DNA of 64,000 nucleotides from Spinellus fusiger (GCA_025094145.1 JALLLS010000010.1:62001-126000), one strand, 5' to 3'. Positions 1 to 11,475 are shown, counted from the stretch's first letter. Notes: a model not told the origin generated them from the letters alone. Made by a program: numbers and translations.

Positions 1-60
1 TTATTATGTCTTACATGTTAGTCAGTTTCTATTGTATATTCTTTTACTATAATAAACCCA

Positions 61-607
61 GTGAATCCGTTAAAAAGGCAAAGGCAAGAAGAAGGTGCCA
101 GTGCAAGGGTAATACGACAAATACATAGAGAGTACATTAATACATCTCGAACTAATTGTTTTTACTATTATTTTATTATTGAAAAGGGGTATTGGCATCT
201 AAAAGGATTGGAGTGTGATTCTACCAAGCTGCCAAGTTTAAAGGTCATCGTGTTGGTTTGACGAGGGTTTTATATCAATCATTGAAAAAGAGACAAAAGA
301 ATGGAGATCTTCTTATGGTTGATGTTGATGAGTTCCTTACATCGAGGGTAAGTATGATTGACCTCTTACCCAATATAAAAAGCTCTTCTAACAGGTACTC
401 TGTTTTGTTTTTCTTTTCAAGATCTGCCACACTTATAACACAGACAGCCTCACCGAGGTATTCATAAATTTCAACACTATCCACGCTTGTCAAAGTTGTG
501 GAATTGTTTAGAACAGAGATGTGAATGCATCAAAGAATATCTATACAATTGCAGAAGAGTGTTTAAAGGGTCGCCACCGACCAGTTCCATTCTGTAGAGA
601 AGAATAG
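61..607 (+). pseudogene. Remnant of a TnpB/Fanzor-like (OrfB zinc-ribbon) RNA-guided nuclease, C-terminal part
   Basis: A broken coding stretch resembles the C-terminal end of OrfB/TnpB-family proteins, whose eukaryotic relatives are the Fanzor nucleases. Frame 3 (about 230-348) gives a lysine-rich helix followed by VDVDEFLTSR. A GTAAGT...CAAG intron (349-411) then joins to ICHTYNTDSLTEV. The next segment has a CxxC pair (CQSC), then a stop where the family usually has Trp, then NRDVNASKNI, and ends in an RP-x-F-type tail before TAG at 605-607. The DEF-TS-R/K-C-x-x-C...C-x-x-C...NRDVNA order is the zinc ribbon plus the last RuvC acidic motif. Lesions seen: TGG to TAG before NRD, the second Cys of the first pair replaced by Tyr, and a frame change near 235-258. 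The upstream part (61-235) is poorly preserved. Whether the ancestor was a true Fanzor or another OrfB-zinc-ribbon protein is inference. Confidence 0.6.
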
Positions 608-1044
608 ATATTTATATTCATATTATATATCGCCACATCGAAGGTGTTTTCCTATGTGATTCAGATATTTACAGGTAAATCTACATAGTTTTTAAATAAA
701 TAAAAACTAACATGAATACATAATTTATTTTTACTCCTTTTCAAATCGATGTCATTTCTTAAACAATTGTAGTTCGACTATTTCTTTTTATATCCTAAAG
801 ATTTCATGGTGTGTAGATGTAGATATCATCATAACTTATATTCTATCTCAGGACCATCTCTCTATACTTCTTTTTATAAGAACATCTATAGAAAAGATAG
901 AAGCTGTGGTATTTTCATTAATATAAATAAAATAAAAAAGCAATTTCTTATACACAGTATCATTGAGTGTTAGGTGTGTAGGGATGAATTTGAATACAAA
1001 ACTGCTCTTTTTCTTTTCTTTTTTTTTACAATAATAACTGCTCC
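608..1044. other. AT-rich intergenic stretch between the TnpB-like remnant and SGT2
   Basis: No coding potential is visible. The stretch is AT-rich with short T runs (around 1011-1029). Its right part is probably the 3' untranslated region of the convergent SGT2-like gene. Confidence 0.5.
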
Positions 1045-2456
1045 TTAGTTACTGTCGCTGTTGCCGTTGTCATTGCTATTGTTACCACCCATACCACCCA
1101 TGAATTGACGAGCCCTATTGTAAAGAGGTCAATCCTGCGATTTCTCTTGCCCATACTATTGTCCTTATAACTTACATGTTCATCATCTCAGGGTTACGCA
1201 TCATCTCTGCCAATCCTCCACCACCAGCTCCACCACCACCCATCATTTGCTGAGCCCTAAGAATATCTCTTCCATTGAGTCCCATCCATTCCTGCAGAAG
1301 ACCATGCACTTACATTCTTGCAATTTCTGGGTTGTTCATCATATCACCCAATGCTCCTGACTGCATCATCTGCTGGGCCATGTTCATGAGATTGGGGTTG
1401 TTGAGCATAGAGCTGAGATCAGGCATACCACCTGCAGGAGAAGGAATATCTCTTGTCTGTGGCTTATCTACAGCTGAGGAAGAGGCCTTGGCCATGGCGG
1501 TTTGTAAGGAAGTCTTGAGTGTGGGGTTCTCAGGATCCAATTCCAGACCCTTCTCATAAGCCTCAACAGCCTCTGAGAACTTGCCCTGACAGAAGAGAGC
1601 GTGTCTATTCCCATATAAGTCCCAGAAGACAGCCCTCCCCTCCTCCTACTCTTTCTTACCCCATACGACTGTAGGCCTTGGTGTATTTAGGATCAATGAC
1701 CATGGCTTGTTTGGCATCATCGACTGCACTCTGGTGATCGCCCTGTTGGCTATAAGCAGCCGCTCTGTAGACTCACTGTTGAGTCCTTTCCTTCCTTCTT
1801 TCTTTCTTTCTTTCTTGTCATCCTACCTGTTGGCAAAGTATACAGCCTGGGTGCCATTCAACTCAATAGCTTGGGTATACAGCTTGATAGCCTCGGGATA
1901 ATTACGCTCAGCTACTTTACGGTTACCAGCAGCCTTGAATTCCTCAGCCTGCTTCTTTTCTTCCTCTGATACCTGAGTTTTATATGCTGTTGTTAGTACT
2001 AGACTTCTATTTCACTGTGTTCTCCACTATTTACAGCTACAAGAATGGCATCAGTTGAATGCACTGTGGATGAAGAGTAAAAGAGAGAGGGAAAGGGAAA
2101 CTTACATTTCACAGGCTCAGCGGGTGTCTACGCCATCATGTCAGTTTGTGGAATAACAAATAGGTGACTTACCTGTGCCTTTGACTTTGTCTTTAAATAC
2201 ACTTCAAAGATGGACAGCAAGTTGGCAGGCTTTGTCGAGTACAATGCCTGTTGAGCAGCATCCTCTCTGTCGACACCAAAGGCCTCACCAATGCACTGAA
2301 TGGCCACTGCACTGTTAGTCCACTACTGTAGGGTTTCCATGGTATTTTACCTTCAATGCCCTCAGTATCTTCTGCACTGATAGTTTTATCATCGCATGAC
2401 TTTTGGAGGAAATCCAAGACAGCAAAGACGAGTGCTTTTTTGTTTTCAGTAGCCAT
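1045..2456 (-). CDS. SGT2: Small glutamine-rich TPR co-chaperone (SGT2/SGTA)
   Basis: This is a multi-exon gene on the minus strand. The N-terminus (start at 2456) matches the SGTA/Sgt2 dimerisation domain: KKALVFAVLDFLQ, then, after an intron whose acceptor is TGCAG, EVAIQCIGEAFGVDRED. Middle exons (about 1560-2000) give TPR helices rich in Ala/Tyr (repeats around 'EAIKLYT' and 'AAY'). The C-terminal exons are Met/Asn/Gln-rich, with PDLSSMLNNPNLMNMAQQMM and repeated 'NNPEIARM'-type motifs, as in the Sgt2 substrate-binding domain. The last exon ends in a GGMGG plus Asn/Asp/Ser tail before TAA at 1045. Known family role: cytosolic co-chaperone that hands tail-anchored membrane proteins from Hsp70 to the GET pathway. 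The N-terminal domain binds Get4/Get5 or Ubl proteins and the TPR binds Hsp70/Hsp90. Internal exon borders were not all resolved. Confidence 0.88.
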
Positions 2457-2711
2457 TGGAACCAGGAAGAGAGACGTGGAAGAAAATAGAGATGCGTCAT
2501 CTTTCTGCTTTTTAAAATGGAATGTTGTCTGACTCTGAAATGGGATGGATAGCAGTACCGTGCCTGTTTCATGTCTCCTGTAGAAGCAAGCATTGGCTCC
2601 GGGCCAAAGAAGAAAAAAAAAAGGCTCTGTCTATAGGAGAGAGAGAGAAAGAAGAAAAAAAGAGTCACACTTTAATAGAAAAGAAAAGAAGAAAAAAAAA
2701 AGGCGCGGCTC

Positions 2712-3613
2712 TTATTCACTGCTCTGCTCTTGTGTTTTATTCTCGGGTGGACACGTGACTTTCATGGCGCCCAATGCATTGATCAAACTGTCCATACTTT
2801 CTTCCATTATGGGTTCAGGTACACTATACCACCAGCAACAACAGCAACCACCACCGTCACAACAACAGCACTCTCAGGATTAGTTCTTCTTATCCCTCTC
2901 CTTCTCTCTCCTTCTCTCTCTCTCCTATAGACAGAACCCTCCAAGACCCCACTTTGCAACACATACCCTCCAGTGACGGCCAAAGGATAAAGCACCCCCT
3001 GTGCTGCTGCCTGCTGAAAGAGAGCTGCTATGAACACAGTGTCTTTTTTATAATAAGGCAGTAGACGGGCCAGTCTATCCACTGTCTCAACACTGCACTC
3101 TGAATGTCCCTGGAGTGCGTCCAATGCACCGGGTCCTTTGTAGGCATGAATGTCTTTAGGGTAGAAACCGGTGGTGATATGGAAATGGATGGGAGACAGA
3201 CCCAGAGACTGGCGCATGTCCTGTCCCATGGGCCAGTGAAGAACACGGAAATACGTGCTACCTTTATCTGTTTCAATGCGACCAGGGCCAAGGTCTACAG
3301 GAGCACACCAGTCTGTCTCCAGGGCACGCACGTCATGAAGAAGCGCCCGAAGTGTCTGTGTCTTATTCTTCTTGTTCATGAGCAAGTTTCTTTGGATAGC
3401 CAACAGTTTGCAGTCAGGTGGAGAGAGGAAGGTGATGTGGTGGGTTAGGCCATCTCTCTGCTCTCGTGGCTCTTTCTCTTTTGTCTCTAGGCGGGTGTCG
3501 TCTTTTACGCTTATCTCTTCTATACTATAGCCCTTGTAGCATAAGTAGTGGTGAGAAATAACCAATTGGTATCCATGAGAGAAGTCTTTCAAGGGAGGCG
3601 GTTCTGTTGACAT
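2712..3613 (-). CDS. 2H-phosphoesterase-like protein (Swiss-army-knife type)
   Basis: Two exons, 2967..3613 and 2712..2823, are separated by a GTATGT...TATAG intron of 143 nt. The frame closes exactly to a 252-residue protein ending in QEQSSE. Start is at ATG 3613 (MSTEPPPL); the upstream in-frame ATG at 3679 would add a Ser/Pro/Leu-rich leader. Two His-x-Thr motifs are visible: HHITF near residue 65 and HFHITTGF near residue 150, followed by KDIHAYKG. This is the pattern of 2H phosphoesterases, which act on cyclic or 2',3'-phosphate ends of RNA or nucleotides. The conserved block LGLSPIHFHITTGF and YFRVLHWPMGQ resemble fungal proteins annotated as Swiss-army-knife 2H domains; that name is from memory and untested. 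Divergent from TAF11, with about 150 bp between starts. A role in RNA end processing is inference. Confidence 0.6.
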
Positions 3614-3625
3614 TAATAATAGTGG

Positions 3626-3634
3626 TATAAAAAG
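3626..3634 (+). promoter_or_regulatory. Possible TATA box in the divergent promoter of TAF11
   Basis: TATAAAAAG lies in the 147-bp gap between the divergent start codons at 3613 (-) and 3761 (+), about 130 bp upstream of the TAF11 ATG. It is a consensus match only; no expression evidence. Confidence 0.35.
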
Positions 3635-3760
3635 AGGAGAAGGAAGAGGAAGAGAAGGACGGTGACTGCTGATGAGCAAAAAGACCTCTTCTTCCTACAA
3701 AAAAAAAAAAAAAACACACAGTCCCTCTTTCTCTCTCATCTCTCTCTTCATCTCTTTACC

Positions 3761-4706
3761 ATGCTCCCCATGAAACGCAAGACAAGCCAATCATCACCTG
3801 CAAAACAGGTCAGACCCACCTACTCTCCTCCTCAAGCAGACACCAGCTCCCCTCTTTCTCTTACCATGCCAACGTACGGTCGTCCCCTGTCCAATGCAGC
3901 GGCTGCGGCGGCTGCTATTAAGCGGTCTCCGTCTGCCACGAACACTTCACGCAGAACCAGTGCAGGAACACCTCACCTCATGTCCACTCCGAGTTCAAGG
4001 CAGGGCTCCATTGATATGGACCGGGAGGATATGCCTGTACAGATAGAAGAAGATGACTCAGCCCCCGTGGACCCCAACGTCCCTCTTTCCCAACCACCCC
4101 AGGACGCTGAGAATGAAGATGATGATGAGAACAAGGATGAACTTGTGCTGGACATGGATGCTCATATGCAGGCCCAGATGGAGAAAGCAAAAGAAGATAT
4201 GAAGTAAGGAAGAGTGGCGATAAGATGTCTGCTTATTTGCCTCCCGTCTTGTTCTATCTAGGGTGTTGTTGGAGAACTTTACAGGCGACCAACTCCATCG
4301 TTATGAGGGATACCGTCGTTCTGCCCTGAACCGTACAAATGTCAAGAGAGTAAGCATAGAACAGAGAGAACAGAGAGAAGAAAGAAGAAAGAAGAGGAGA
4401 GTACTGATGCTTGTCGCAGTTAGTGAGTCAAGTGCTTAACCAGCAATGTTCACAAACCATGGCCTTTGTTGTGGCAGGATTCTCTAAAGTGTATGTGGGG
4501 GAAGTGATTGAAAAAGGTAATCCACAGCATAGACACTGCCCCCATTCGATAGCGTGTACTTAGGGTATGGGGTAGCACGGGAAGTCATGGAAGAGTGGGG
4601 ACACACTGGTGCCATTCGACCTGAACATCTGAGAGAAGCCCACCGACGCTACAAGAAAGAACGCGTCTCGGGTGCTTCTCTAGGAAAGAAGATACTGCAA
4701 CGCTGA
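3761..4706 (+). CDS. TAF11: TFIID subunit TAF11
   Basis: Four exons, 3761..4203, 4262..4349, 4420..4516 and 4576..4706, give a 252-residue protein with the frame closed exactly. The first about 150 residues are disordered, with Ala and Ser/Thr/Pro runs and an acidic patch (ENEDDDENKDE). The C-terminal about 90 residues form the TAF11 histone-fold domain: LLENFTGDQLHRYEGYRRSA, then LVSQVLNQQC, FSKVYVGEVIEKAREVMEEW and IRPEHLREAHRRYKK. These align in order with the human TAF11 core. The acceptor at 4575 was chosen over the nearer one at 4563 because it restores GEVIEKAREVMEEWG without an insert. Known role: TAF11 pairs with TAF13 in TFIID and contacts TBP. A second Met (residue 4) could also serve as start. 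Confidence 0.92.
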
Positions 4707-4898
4707 TCCTTTTTCTTTCTTTCTTATAAGGTGGTGTGTCTAGAAGTAGGATCTGTGGTGATTTACCATGGCTGCCTTAACTGGATTGAAAAGAAACAAT
4801 CTCCAAAACCATAAACACCATAAAGAATATAAACACCATAAAGAACTGCCAAGTGTCCTTTCTTTTTGTCTTTTTCTTCTTCTATCCAATTCTAGTGT

Positions 4899-5995
4899 AT
4901 GTACTTGGCCTCTTCTTATTCTCGCTATCCTCCTGTACACACCCGCCACCAAGTACTGAGAAAGTGCTGTGGGCTGGTTCATCTAAGAACAGGCGCCATC
5001 CTAACATGTCTTGTATGGGCAGTAAGTCCAAAAGGAAAAGAAGGACACTTATTGTATTGTTTAGACACTCTCCTTTTATTTTGCTATTCTGTCTTTCCAA
5101 AACACAAGCAGTAAGTCAGAAGAATGAATGGATGGATGAATGGATGGATTGATGAGGGGTTAGTCTTCTTTTCCTATCTACCTAGCGGTGGTGCCATTGC
5201 ATTTAGAGTGAGTAATGTGTTACTAGGAGGTGTCTCTTTGGGAGGTCTCTTGACGGTGATTGCTGTAAGTGACAAGGAGAAAGGGAGAACGGTGTCAATA
5301 TGTATTCATTGGGCGTGTACAGGACAAACCCGACCTCCTTCGTCCCTTTTCTCATGCAGCATGGGTTTCTGTCTTTGCTGTTCTTGTGAGTGGGTTTGTC
5401 AATGGCGTCCTATTCATCACACACTACGATGCATACCAAGCATGGTGTATCCAGGTATCTTCACAATCTATTCTCCAGTCAGTGGCCATTGAGCAGCCAG
5501 ATCAGACCATTGGATTTGCACTGGACAAGGACTATTATAACTGCGATGGATTGTGGAGAGACGAGACTAAATTCAGCTCAGTGGCCATTGTGCTTATGGT
5601 GGTTCTCTATGTAAGCAAGCCCATTCTTCCCATCCATTGAGCCCTGTGTATTCATAACAAGAGGACTGCTGTAGGTGTATTTAGCAGCCTGTCTTCATTC
5701 TCTCTGCCATAAGAGAGCAGTGATGCTTCTGAGGGAGAAGGAGCTGCTGGACTACAATGGACTTGATCCACATCTGGAATCTTCTTCTGGTGCCTCAAAG
5801 GTGATTGTCCTGAACAACCTGCCCCCTCATAAGAAGAGTTCATTGGTGTATGGCAAAAAGCACCGAAATGCGATACATGGAAATGCAACAGCACCACTGC
5901 TGGATATTTCTATGCATGGGAGTGTGGATCCTGCTGTGATGATGGAGACACACTTCCGGAAGCCTGTGCCTGTTCATATCCTGGGCAGAGAATAG
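4899..5995 (+). CDS. Small multispanning membrane protein of unknown function
   Basis: Five exons, 4899..5021, 5065..5110, 5164..5264, 5323..5610 and 5675..5995, close to 292 codons plus stop. Hydrophobic segments: LRTGAILTCLVWATLSFYFA (exons 1-2), NVLLGGVSLGGLLTVIA (exon 3), a third in WVSVFAVLVSGFVNGVLFI (exon 4) and a fourth in VAIVLMVVLYVYLAACLHSL (exons 4-5). The loop between helices 3 and 4 holds several Cys/Trp/Tyr (AWCIQ, YYNCDGLW), suggesting a lumenal or extracellular loop. The C-terminal about 100 residues are polar and probably cytosolic. The topology recalls tetraspan small membrane proteins of fungi with a KCCG...LRTGA start, but I recognise no named family. The first in-frame ATG at 4899 gives an Arg/Pro-rich leader, so the true start, or an upstream exon, is uncertain. 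Intron 2 is made of ATGG-type tandem repeats. Confidence 0.6.
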
Positions 5996-7222
5996 TGTGG
6001 ATCCAGCAACAAGAGGTCTTTGCTGTGATTTCATTGGATATATTTGGAGATGAGAATAACAGCGCCATGGATCTTGGGCAGAATGAGTCATAGAATGGGT
6101 TGGAACTTCTCCAGGGGGGGGTATATCTCATAAGAATCGGCTGAAAATAGATTCATGCCAAATGACCAAGGGAGTGAAAAAAAAAGCATAACATTGAATC
6201 CAAATGTATACAATAAAAATACGCACGATGATTGGCTTGGATTGAGGTCGTTCAACTGATGCTCCGATTGGTGAACTTTCTTTTTTCTTTCTTTCTATAT
6301 TTGAAGGGTGCTCTTTGTCATGGAGTGATACGAATGAAGCATTTTCGAGGCACTTGTTGATGCTTCTACATTGTTATTGGTAGACATGAAATGACCGTGG
6401 AAAAATCAGACCGTGGGTAAGAAATGGCCTGTGCCTGTCATTGAGGGGGATGGGGTTTTCTTTTCTTACTGAGTGACTGTTCTTTCTCTTTAATGCAGTG
6501 GACAAGTCCTTTTCTACTGCATCTAATTCTAGTCCAGGATGAGGTGATGATGGTCGTGCTATTGAAATAACAATATATATAACAATATATATAAATAGAG
6601 AAGACCGTTGAGAGTGTAGATGTGTCTTTTTACAAAAAGATAGGAAGTATATTTGTTACAGAATACATCTCTGCTTTGGCTGTTATTTATACTATTTCCA
6701 ACAATATTAAAATAGTAGTTGTTGTAATGATAGAAAGAGTCTGACTTGCTATATTCTCTGTTGTTCATTATTGATTCTTTTCAATTGACTATTGTAATTC
6801 TCTTCCTTGTTTCCCATAGTGTATTGAGTTATTCTATACCCTTTCTATGTTTAAACAGAGCAACAACAGTCTTTTCTCTATAGACAAATGCAGTGTAGGG
6901 TAGGGTACATCTTCTTCTGTAGAAAATAGAAAATAGAAAATAGAAAATAAAAAATAAAAAATAAAACGAACAAATGCAGTGGTGTGCTGTGGTGTGCTGT
7001 GGTGTGGTGCAATCCTCCTTTTCATTCTCAGGCACACCCACCCCACATTTATTTTCCTCTTGTCACAGTGGCCAACAACAACAAAACAGAAAGGCAAACA
7101 TCTCATTGGTATTTCTCAGAATGTCGGTGACTTAACGTGACCTTTGTGTATAAATGGACTCTCACATTTCATCCGCTCTTTTCTGTTCTAGTCTTGTTTT
7201 TGTTTTTTTAATTCACTTATTT
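5996..7222. other. Intergenic region with low-complexity repeats
   Basis: No convincing gene is visible. There is an (AGAAAAT/AAAAAAT)n purine-rich repeat at about 6917-6966 and a GTGGTGTGCT-type repeat at about 6979-7010. The last part, 7140-7222, is the BAT promoter and 5' leader. The open frames here on the minus strand are repeat-derived (Phe/Tyr/Leu-rich or His/Thr-rich). Confidence 0.5.
7149..7155 (+). promoter_or_regulatory. Probable TATA box of the branched-chain aminotransferase gene
   Basis: TATAAAT lies 74 bp upstream of the chosen ATG (7223), with a pyrimidine-rich leader between. The position supports the shorter start at 7223 rather than the ATG at 7154, which lies inside or next to the TATA motif. 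Confidence 0.45.
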
Positions 7223-8724
7223 ATGTTCTCTGCCCGTCTCTCATCCAGTCTTCGCCTTCGTTCTGTTCCTCAAGCAAAGCGGTTCAATACCTCTATTGCG
7301 TCTGTGTCTGAATTAGATGTAAGTAGAAGCAGAACAACAACAAGACTCATCCCAAGTATATCCCAGGCCTCCAAGCTGACTGTTCGAACAGCAGCGAGTC
7401 TTAAGCCTCTTGTAGAGAACAAGGATCTGATGTTTGGAAGAACATTTACAGACCATATGCAAGTAGATCTTTGCAACTGTCCTTCTGTGACTGACCCGCC
7501 CTTCTTTGTTGCTTAGGTTGACAGTAGATTGGAACGAAGACAAGGGATGGGATGCACCCAAAATCCATCCTTTTGAGAATGTCCAATTATTACCAAGTGC
7601 TGTTGTATTTCATTATGGATCTTCGGTAAGGCGTGGTCTCTGCTGTTTTCATGGACAGAAGAAGAAAAGACTAAGATACTCTACAGTGCTTTGAGGGAAT
7701 GAAGGCCTACAAGGATAAAAATGGGAAGATTCGTCTCTTCCGCCCTGATATGAACATGGCCCGTATGAATAGGTCCACTGCGCGTATTGCTCTTCCTGTA
7801 AGTCCACTCTAGAATAAAGAGAGAAAGAGAGAAAAGGTGTCTTAATAAGTCCATATTGAATGAATGAACAGCAATTCAATGGCGAAGAACTGTTAAAATG
7901 CATCAAGGAGCTACTCAAGAAAGAACAAAAGTGGATTCCTTCTGAGCGTGGTTATTCTCTGTACTTGCGTCCTACTGTGATTGGCACACAGGAGGCTCTC
8001 GGTGTGAATCCTCCTACAGATGCCAAGTTGTTTGTCATTGCATGTCCTGTGGGTCCTTACTACAAGACTGGATTTGCTGCTGTAAAGTTGATGGCCACTA
8101 CTGAATATGTACGTGCATGGCCTCGTGGTACTGGCGATACCAAGATTGGAGGCAACTATGCACCTGGTCTGTTGCCTCAACGTATGGCAGCCAAGGCAGG
8201 ATACAGTCAGAATCTGTGGTTGTTTGGTGGTAAGTTGAGAGAGGATGAGTGTGGATGAGAGTGGGTGATGACGGCCTACATCTTACATCTGTCTATCAGA
8301 GGACCACCAGTTGACTGAGGTGGGCACAATGAACCTGTTTACTGTATGGAAGAATGCCAATGGAGAACATGAACTGGTGACGCCTCCTCTGGATGGATCC
8401 ATTCTTCCTGGCGTCACCCGTGATTCCATTCTCAGCTTAGCAAGAGAATGGAAGGATCTGAAGGTGGTAGAGAAAAAGGTCACCATGCCTGAATTAAGGG
8501 AGGCTATCAAAAACAATAATGTTCTGGAGATGTTTGGAGCAGGAACCGCCTGCATTGTCAGCCCCATCAAAGCTATTGAATACATGGGAGAAGAGCTTGT
8601 CATTCCTTTGGATCCCAACGACGCTACTTCTCAGGCAGGTCCTTATACCAAGAGATTCAATGATGCTATTATGAACATTCAGTATGGAGAAGTAGAACAT
8701 CCCTGGTCGGTTGTTGTGAACTAA
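7223..8724 (+). CDS. BAT1: Mitochondrial branched-chain-amino-acid aminotransferase
   Basis: Six exons (7223..7318, 7367..7458, 7517..7625, 7687..7797, 7872..8229, 8300..8724) close exactly to 396 residues. The first about 30 residues are Arg/Ser-rich without acids ([20 protein letters not shown]), a mitochondrial presequence. Family blocks are in order: [65 protein letters not shown] (the GGNYA loop with the PLP-binding Lys just upstream), then VGTMNLF and [15 protein letters not shown] (PLP and substrate contacts). Known role: the PLP-dependent last step of Leu/Ile/Val synthesis and first step of their breakdown. The second intron (7459..7516) uses a GC donor (GCAAGT), required to give DHM-LTVDW. 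Its 3' end faces the LAM-type gene 71 bp away, with a polyadenylation-like AATAAA at about 8743. Confidence 0.95.
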
Positions 8725-8795
8725 GCCAAGACCCCAAAAGCATAAATAAACCCTCTCATATTTTCAACTCCACACGAATGAAAGAAGTGTGTGTT

Positions 8796-11475
8796 TTATT
8801 GCTTCATTTTTGCTCTCTGCTCCTGCACTATCTTTGTCACTTGTTCTATGTTTTCTTCTGCTCGTCGGATCATGGCCCCTAATGCATTCATATGGCTATC
8901 CAACGACTGCTTGACCCGCTGAGAGTGCTCGAGGCGCTTCTCAATCGCAGACTCAGGCATTGGCTTCAGGTCCTGGTCTAGTAAAGTGAGCCATGTCCAT
9001 ACAGCCTCCTCCTGAGTCGTGGGTGCCTGTCGTACGCTCCTTAATCTCTTCTCCACAACAGATATTTTGGAGGCAATGTAGAAGTTGACAAGGACCATAA
9101 CACACATGCCAACCACAATCCACTGTGTCGTACTTGGCACAGACACATAGGAAAAAGGAGAACCCCACCCATGGGCACTGGAGGATGTGGCCGAGATGGC
9201 ACCAGCAGAAGCAGAGGCAGAAGGAGGGAGTGTGCGATGAGAAGCCTTCTTTTCTCTGCGGCCCTTCCGTCGGCGTGGTTCAGAGCCACGCATTGACTTT
9301 CTAGAGAAAGCATGACGGAGGGCCACATCGAGATCCTTGTAGTAGTGGGTCTGGCCATCAATGCATGCCTTTTCAATGGTGGCTATTATAAGGTACAAGG
9401 AGTGGTATGCATGGATAAGTCTGAGGGGATGGCCATCTTCCGAGTCGCATGGAACTCACAAGAGAACTTGACTTACATTTTAACCATGATGATTTTGTGA
9501 AATCCACCAGCATGCTGACAAACATATGCACTTTTCCATCCCCAGTCCATGTCAAGCATGTTCTTGTTTTTACACTAAATGACCCTCCTGAGGGTACATC
9601 GGGTGTTTGCGTGGTGGTTAACTGGGTTACATACTCTGTAAAGTCCTTGTGGAGAATATCTTCTGTTAACAGGCACTTTGTGGATTTTGGGCCTTTTCTA
9701 AGGATAAGTGGGAGTGTTCTTTTTTTTTCTTTCTTCTTCTTTATCTATATCTATATATCTATATATCTATATTCTTGTAAGAGCCATCTGCTTACCAATG
9801 GCCCCAGACAGTGGCTTAATATAGCTTATTTCTCTACTTGATTCTGCCTCACCCTTTTGCCATGGGTTGATGTCCACCTCTGATTCCTTGTTAATGCACT
9901 TTTATGTCTTTGGTGGGTAACCTACCTAGTGTCTTTTGTACTTGAGTTAGAAATGTATGAAGAAAGTCCCCATCGTATAGGAGTTGATAGAGTGTCTTCA
10001 TATGTGTATCGTAGGTTTGATCCATCACTACAGTAGGATAATGAAGATTCTTCTTTCTACAGTCGCACTCTGTTTCCTCCATCTTTCGTTTATCCTCTTC
10101 TGATACATTTGTTGTGGGATGGGTGTCTTTTATGGCAGCAACTGTCTTTTGTCCTTGGTCAGAGTGACTCTTCAAGTCCATTGAAATAAGATCTATTTTT
10201 GTTTGTTTGTTTTGTTTTTTGTTTTTGTATGATTAAACCGATACTAATAAAGAGTGTTCACCTTGATTAAAGACAGTACCATCGCTGTGTGTGTCTGATT
10301 CTGTATCTGAGTAGCTCTCTGAAGAACCATCACTGTCTTTTTCCTCTTGTTCATCTTCAAATCCTGATGTTTCCATGCCTGTTGGAGGGGGTCGTGTTTG
10401 TCTCCAGACCTCCATGAGCAGATCATAAGCCTGGTCTCTCGATAGAAAAGAGGCGAATGTGTGCTATTCTTGTCTAAGTTTCTTTCTTTTTTTTTTCTTT
10501 TTTTTTTGAGGAGGGATTTTACCTTTGCATGAAGAGTGGCTATCTGAATGGCATTTGGAATAATCATGACCGTGGATCTCTTTTCTATTTCTACAATATC
10601 CGTAAATGCAACCACCAACTAGTCGTCATCAATAGCATAAATAACACAATTGGCATGAGCAAGTACACTATAGCATGATAAATACTCTACATTTGTCACC
10701 CAGCCAAAGATATTGGCATTGAAGCAGATATGACTTTCGGAAATGTACATTCTTCCCTGCAATAGAATTTCCTTTTGTAATGCACATCCATAATCTATAA
10801 CACTTCCCATCAGCACTTTTGAGTTGGGTTGGGTTGGGAATAGCACTTGCCTTGAATCAGAGTGTCCTGTTCAGGAACACTGCGGAACAAGGCATGGAAG
10901 TCTGCATTACGTCTAGCAGGTGCCAGATCCACTCCACAATGAGTAGCCACACTGCTGGACCGTGGACGTCCTTTTGCTTCACCTGTCTCTTCCCGCAGTG
11001 ACTGTTTGGAGGGTGTGGGTGCTAGTGTGTGTTCATTGGAAGGATAGTTTGCTATGGAGGGTGTTTTGGAGGGAGGGAGGTGTGTTTCTGTGTCTTGGGC
11101 TGTGTTGTTGGAGGGCGGTAGCATGGTTTCGGGAACAGCAATAGGTGTACCCATAGTAACATCAGAAGCAGAAGAAGAAGTAGTAGTGGTGGTGGTGGTG
11201 GTGGTGCTGGTGCTGGTATGGGGTGGTACTGATGGTGGTAGGTGCTGCTGGTTGTGGTGGTTAGGAAAGTGGTCTTGGAGAGAGAGTATGCCCAGTGAGT
11301 CTGAGGTGAGTGGAGTCACTGGCAGTGGTGAAGAATGAGGAGAGCCTTCTGAATTACGCCTAGACATGAGTGATTCTGCTTCTGCTGTAGAAGTGTCTGT
11401 TAGGGTGCTGATATAGACACTAGGAAGAATATCTTCCGACAGAGAGTTGGAGTGGTTTCTGTGGCGGTTGTTCAT
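8796..11475 (-). CDS. GRAM-VASt-TM membrane-contact lipid/sterol transporter (LAM/GRAMD1 type)
   Basis: This is a multi-exon minus-strand gene with start ATG at 11475 (MNNRHRNHSNS). Residues 1 to about 220 are disordered, Ser/Thr/Pro-rich, with a run of nine Thr. Next comes a GRAM domain spanning the exon join near 10846: FHALFRSVPEQDTLI, then DYGCALQKEILLQGRMYISE and ICFNANIFGWVTN. After an acidic linker, a VASt/StART-like domain starts at about 10060 with CDCRKKNLHYPTVVMDQTYD and LYDGDFLHTFLTQVQ, and closes near 9480 with KVHMFVSMLVDFTKSSWLK. A single transmembrane helix (WIVVGMCVMVLVNFYIAS) lies near the C-terminus, followed by a coiled-coil-like tail ending at 8796. Known family role: ER-anchored proteins that move sterol at ER-plasma membrane contact sites. 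It lies in tandem with and downstream of the DHX35 gene (250 bp apart). Not all introns were resolved. Confidence 0.88.

Noticed and set aside
3104..3448. Plus-strand open frame of 114 codons
   Set aside because: It is the shadow of the 2H-phosphoesterase-like gene on the other strand.
6829..7106. Minus-strand open frames with Phe/Tyr and His/Thr runs
   Set aside because: They are produced by the AAAAT and GTGGTGTGCT repeats.
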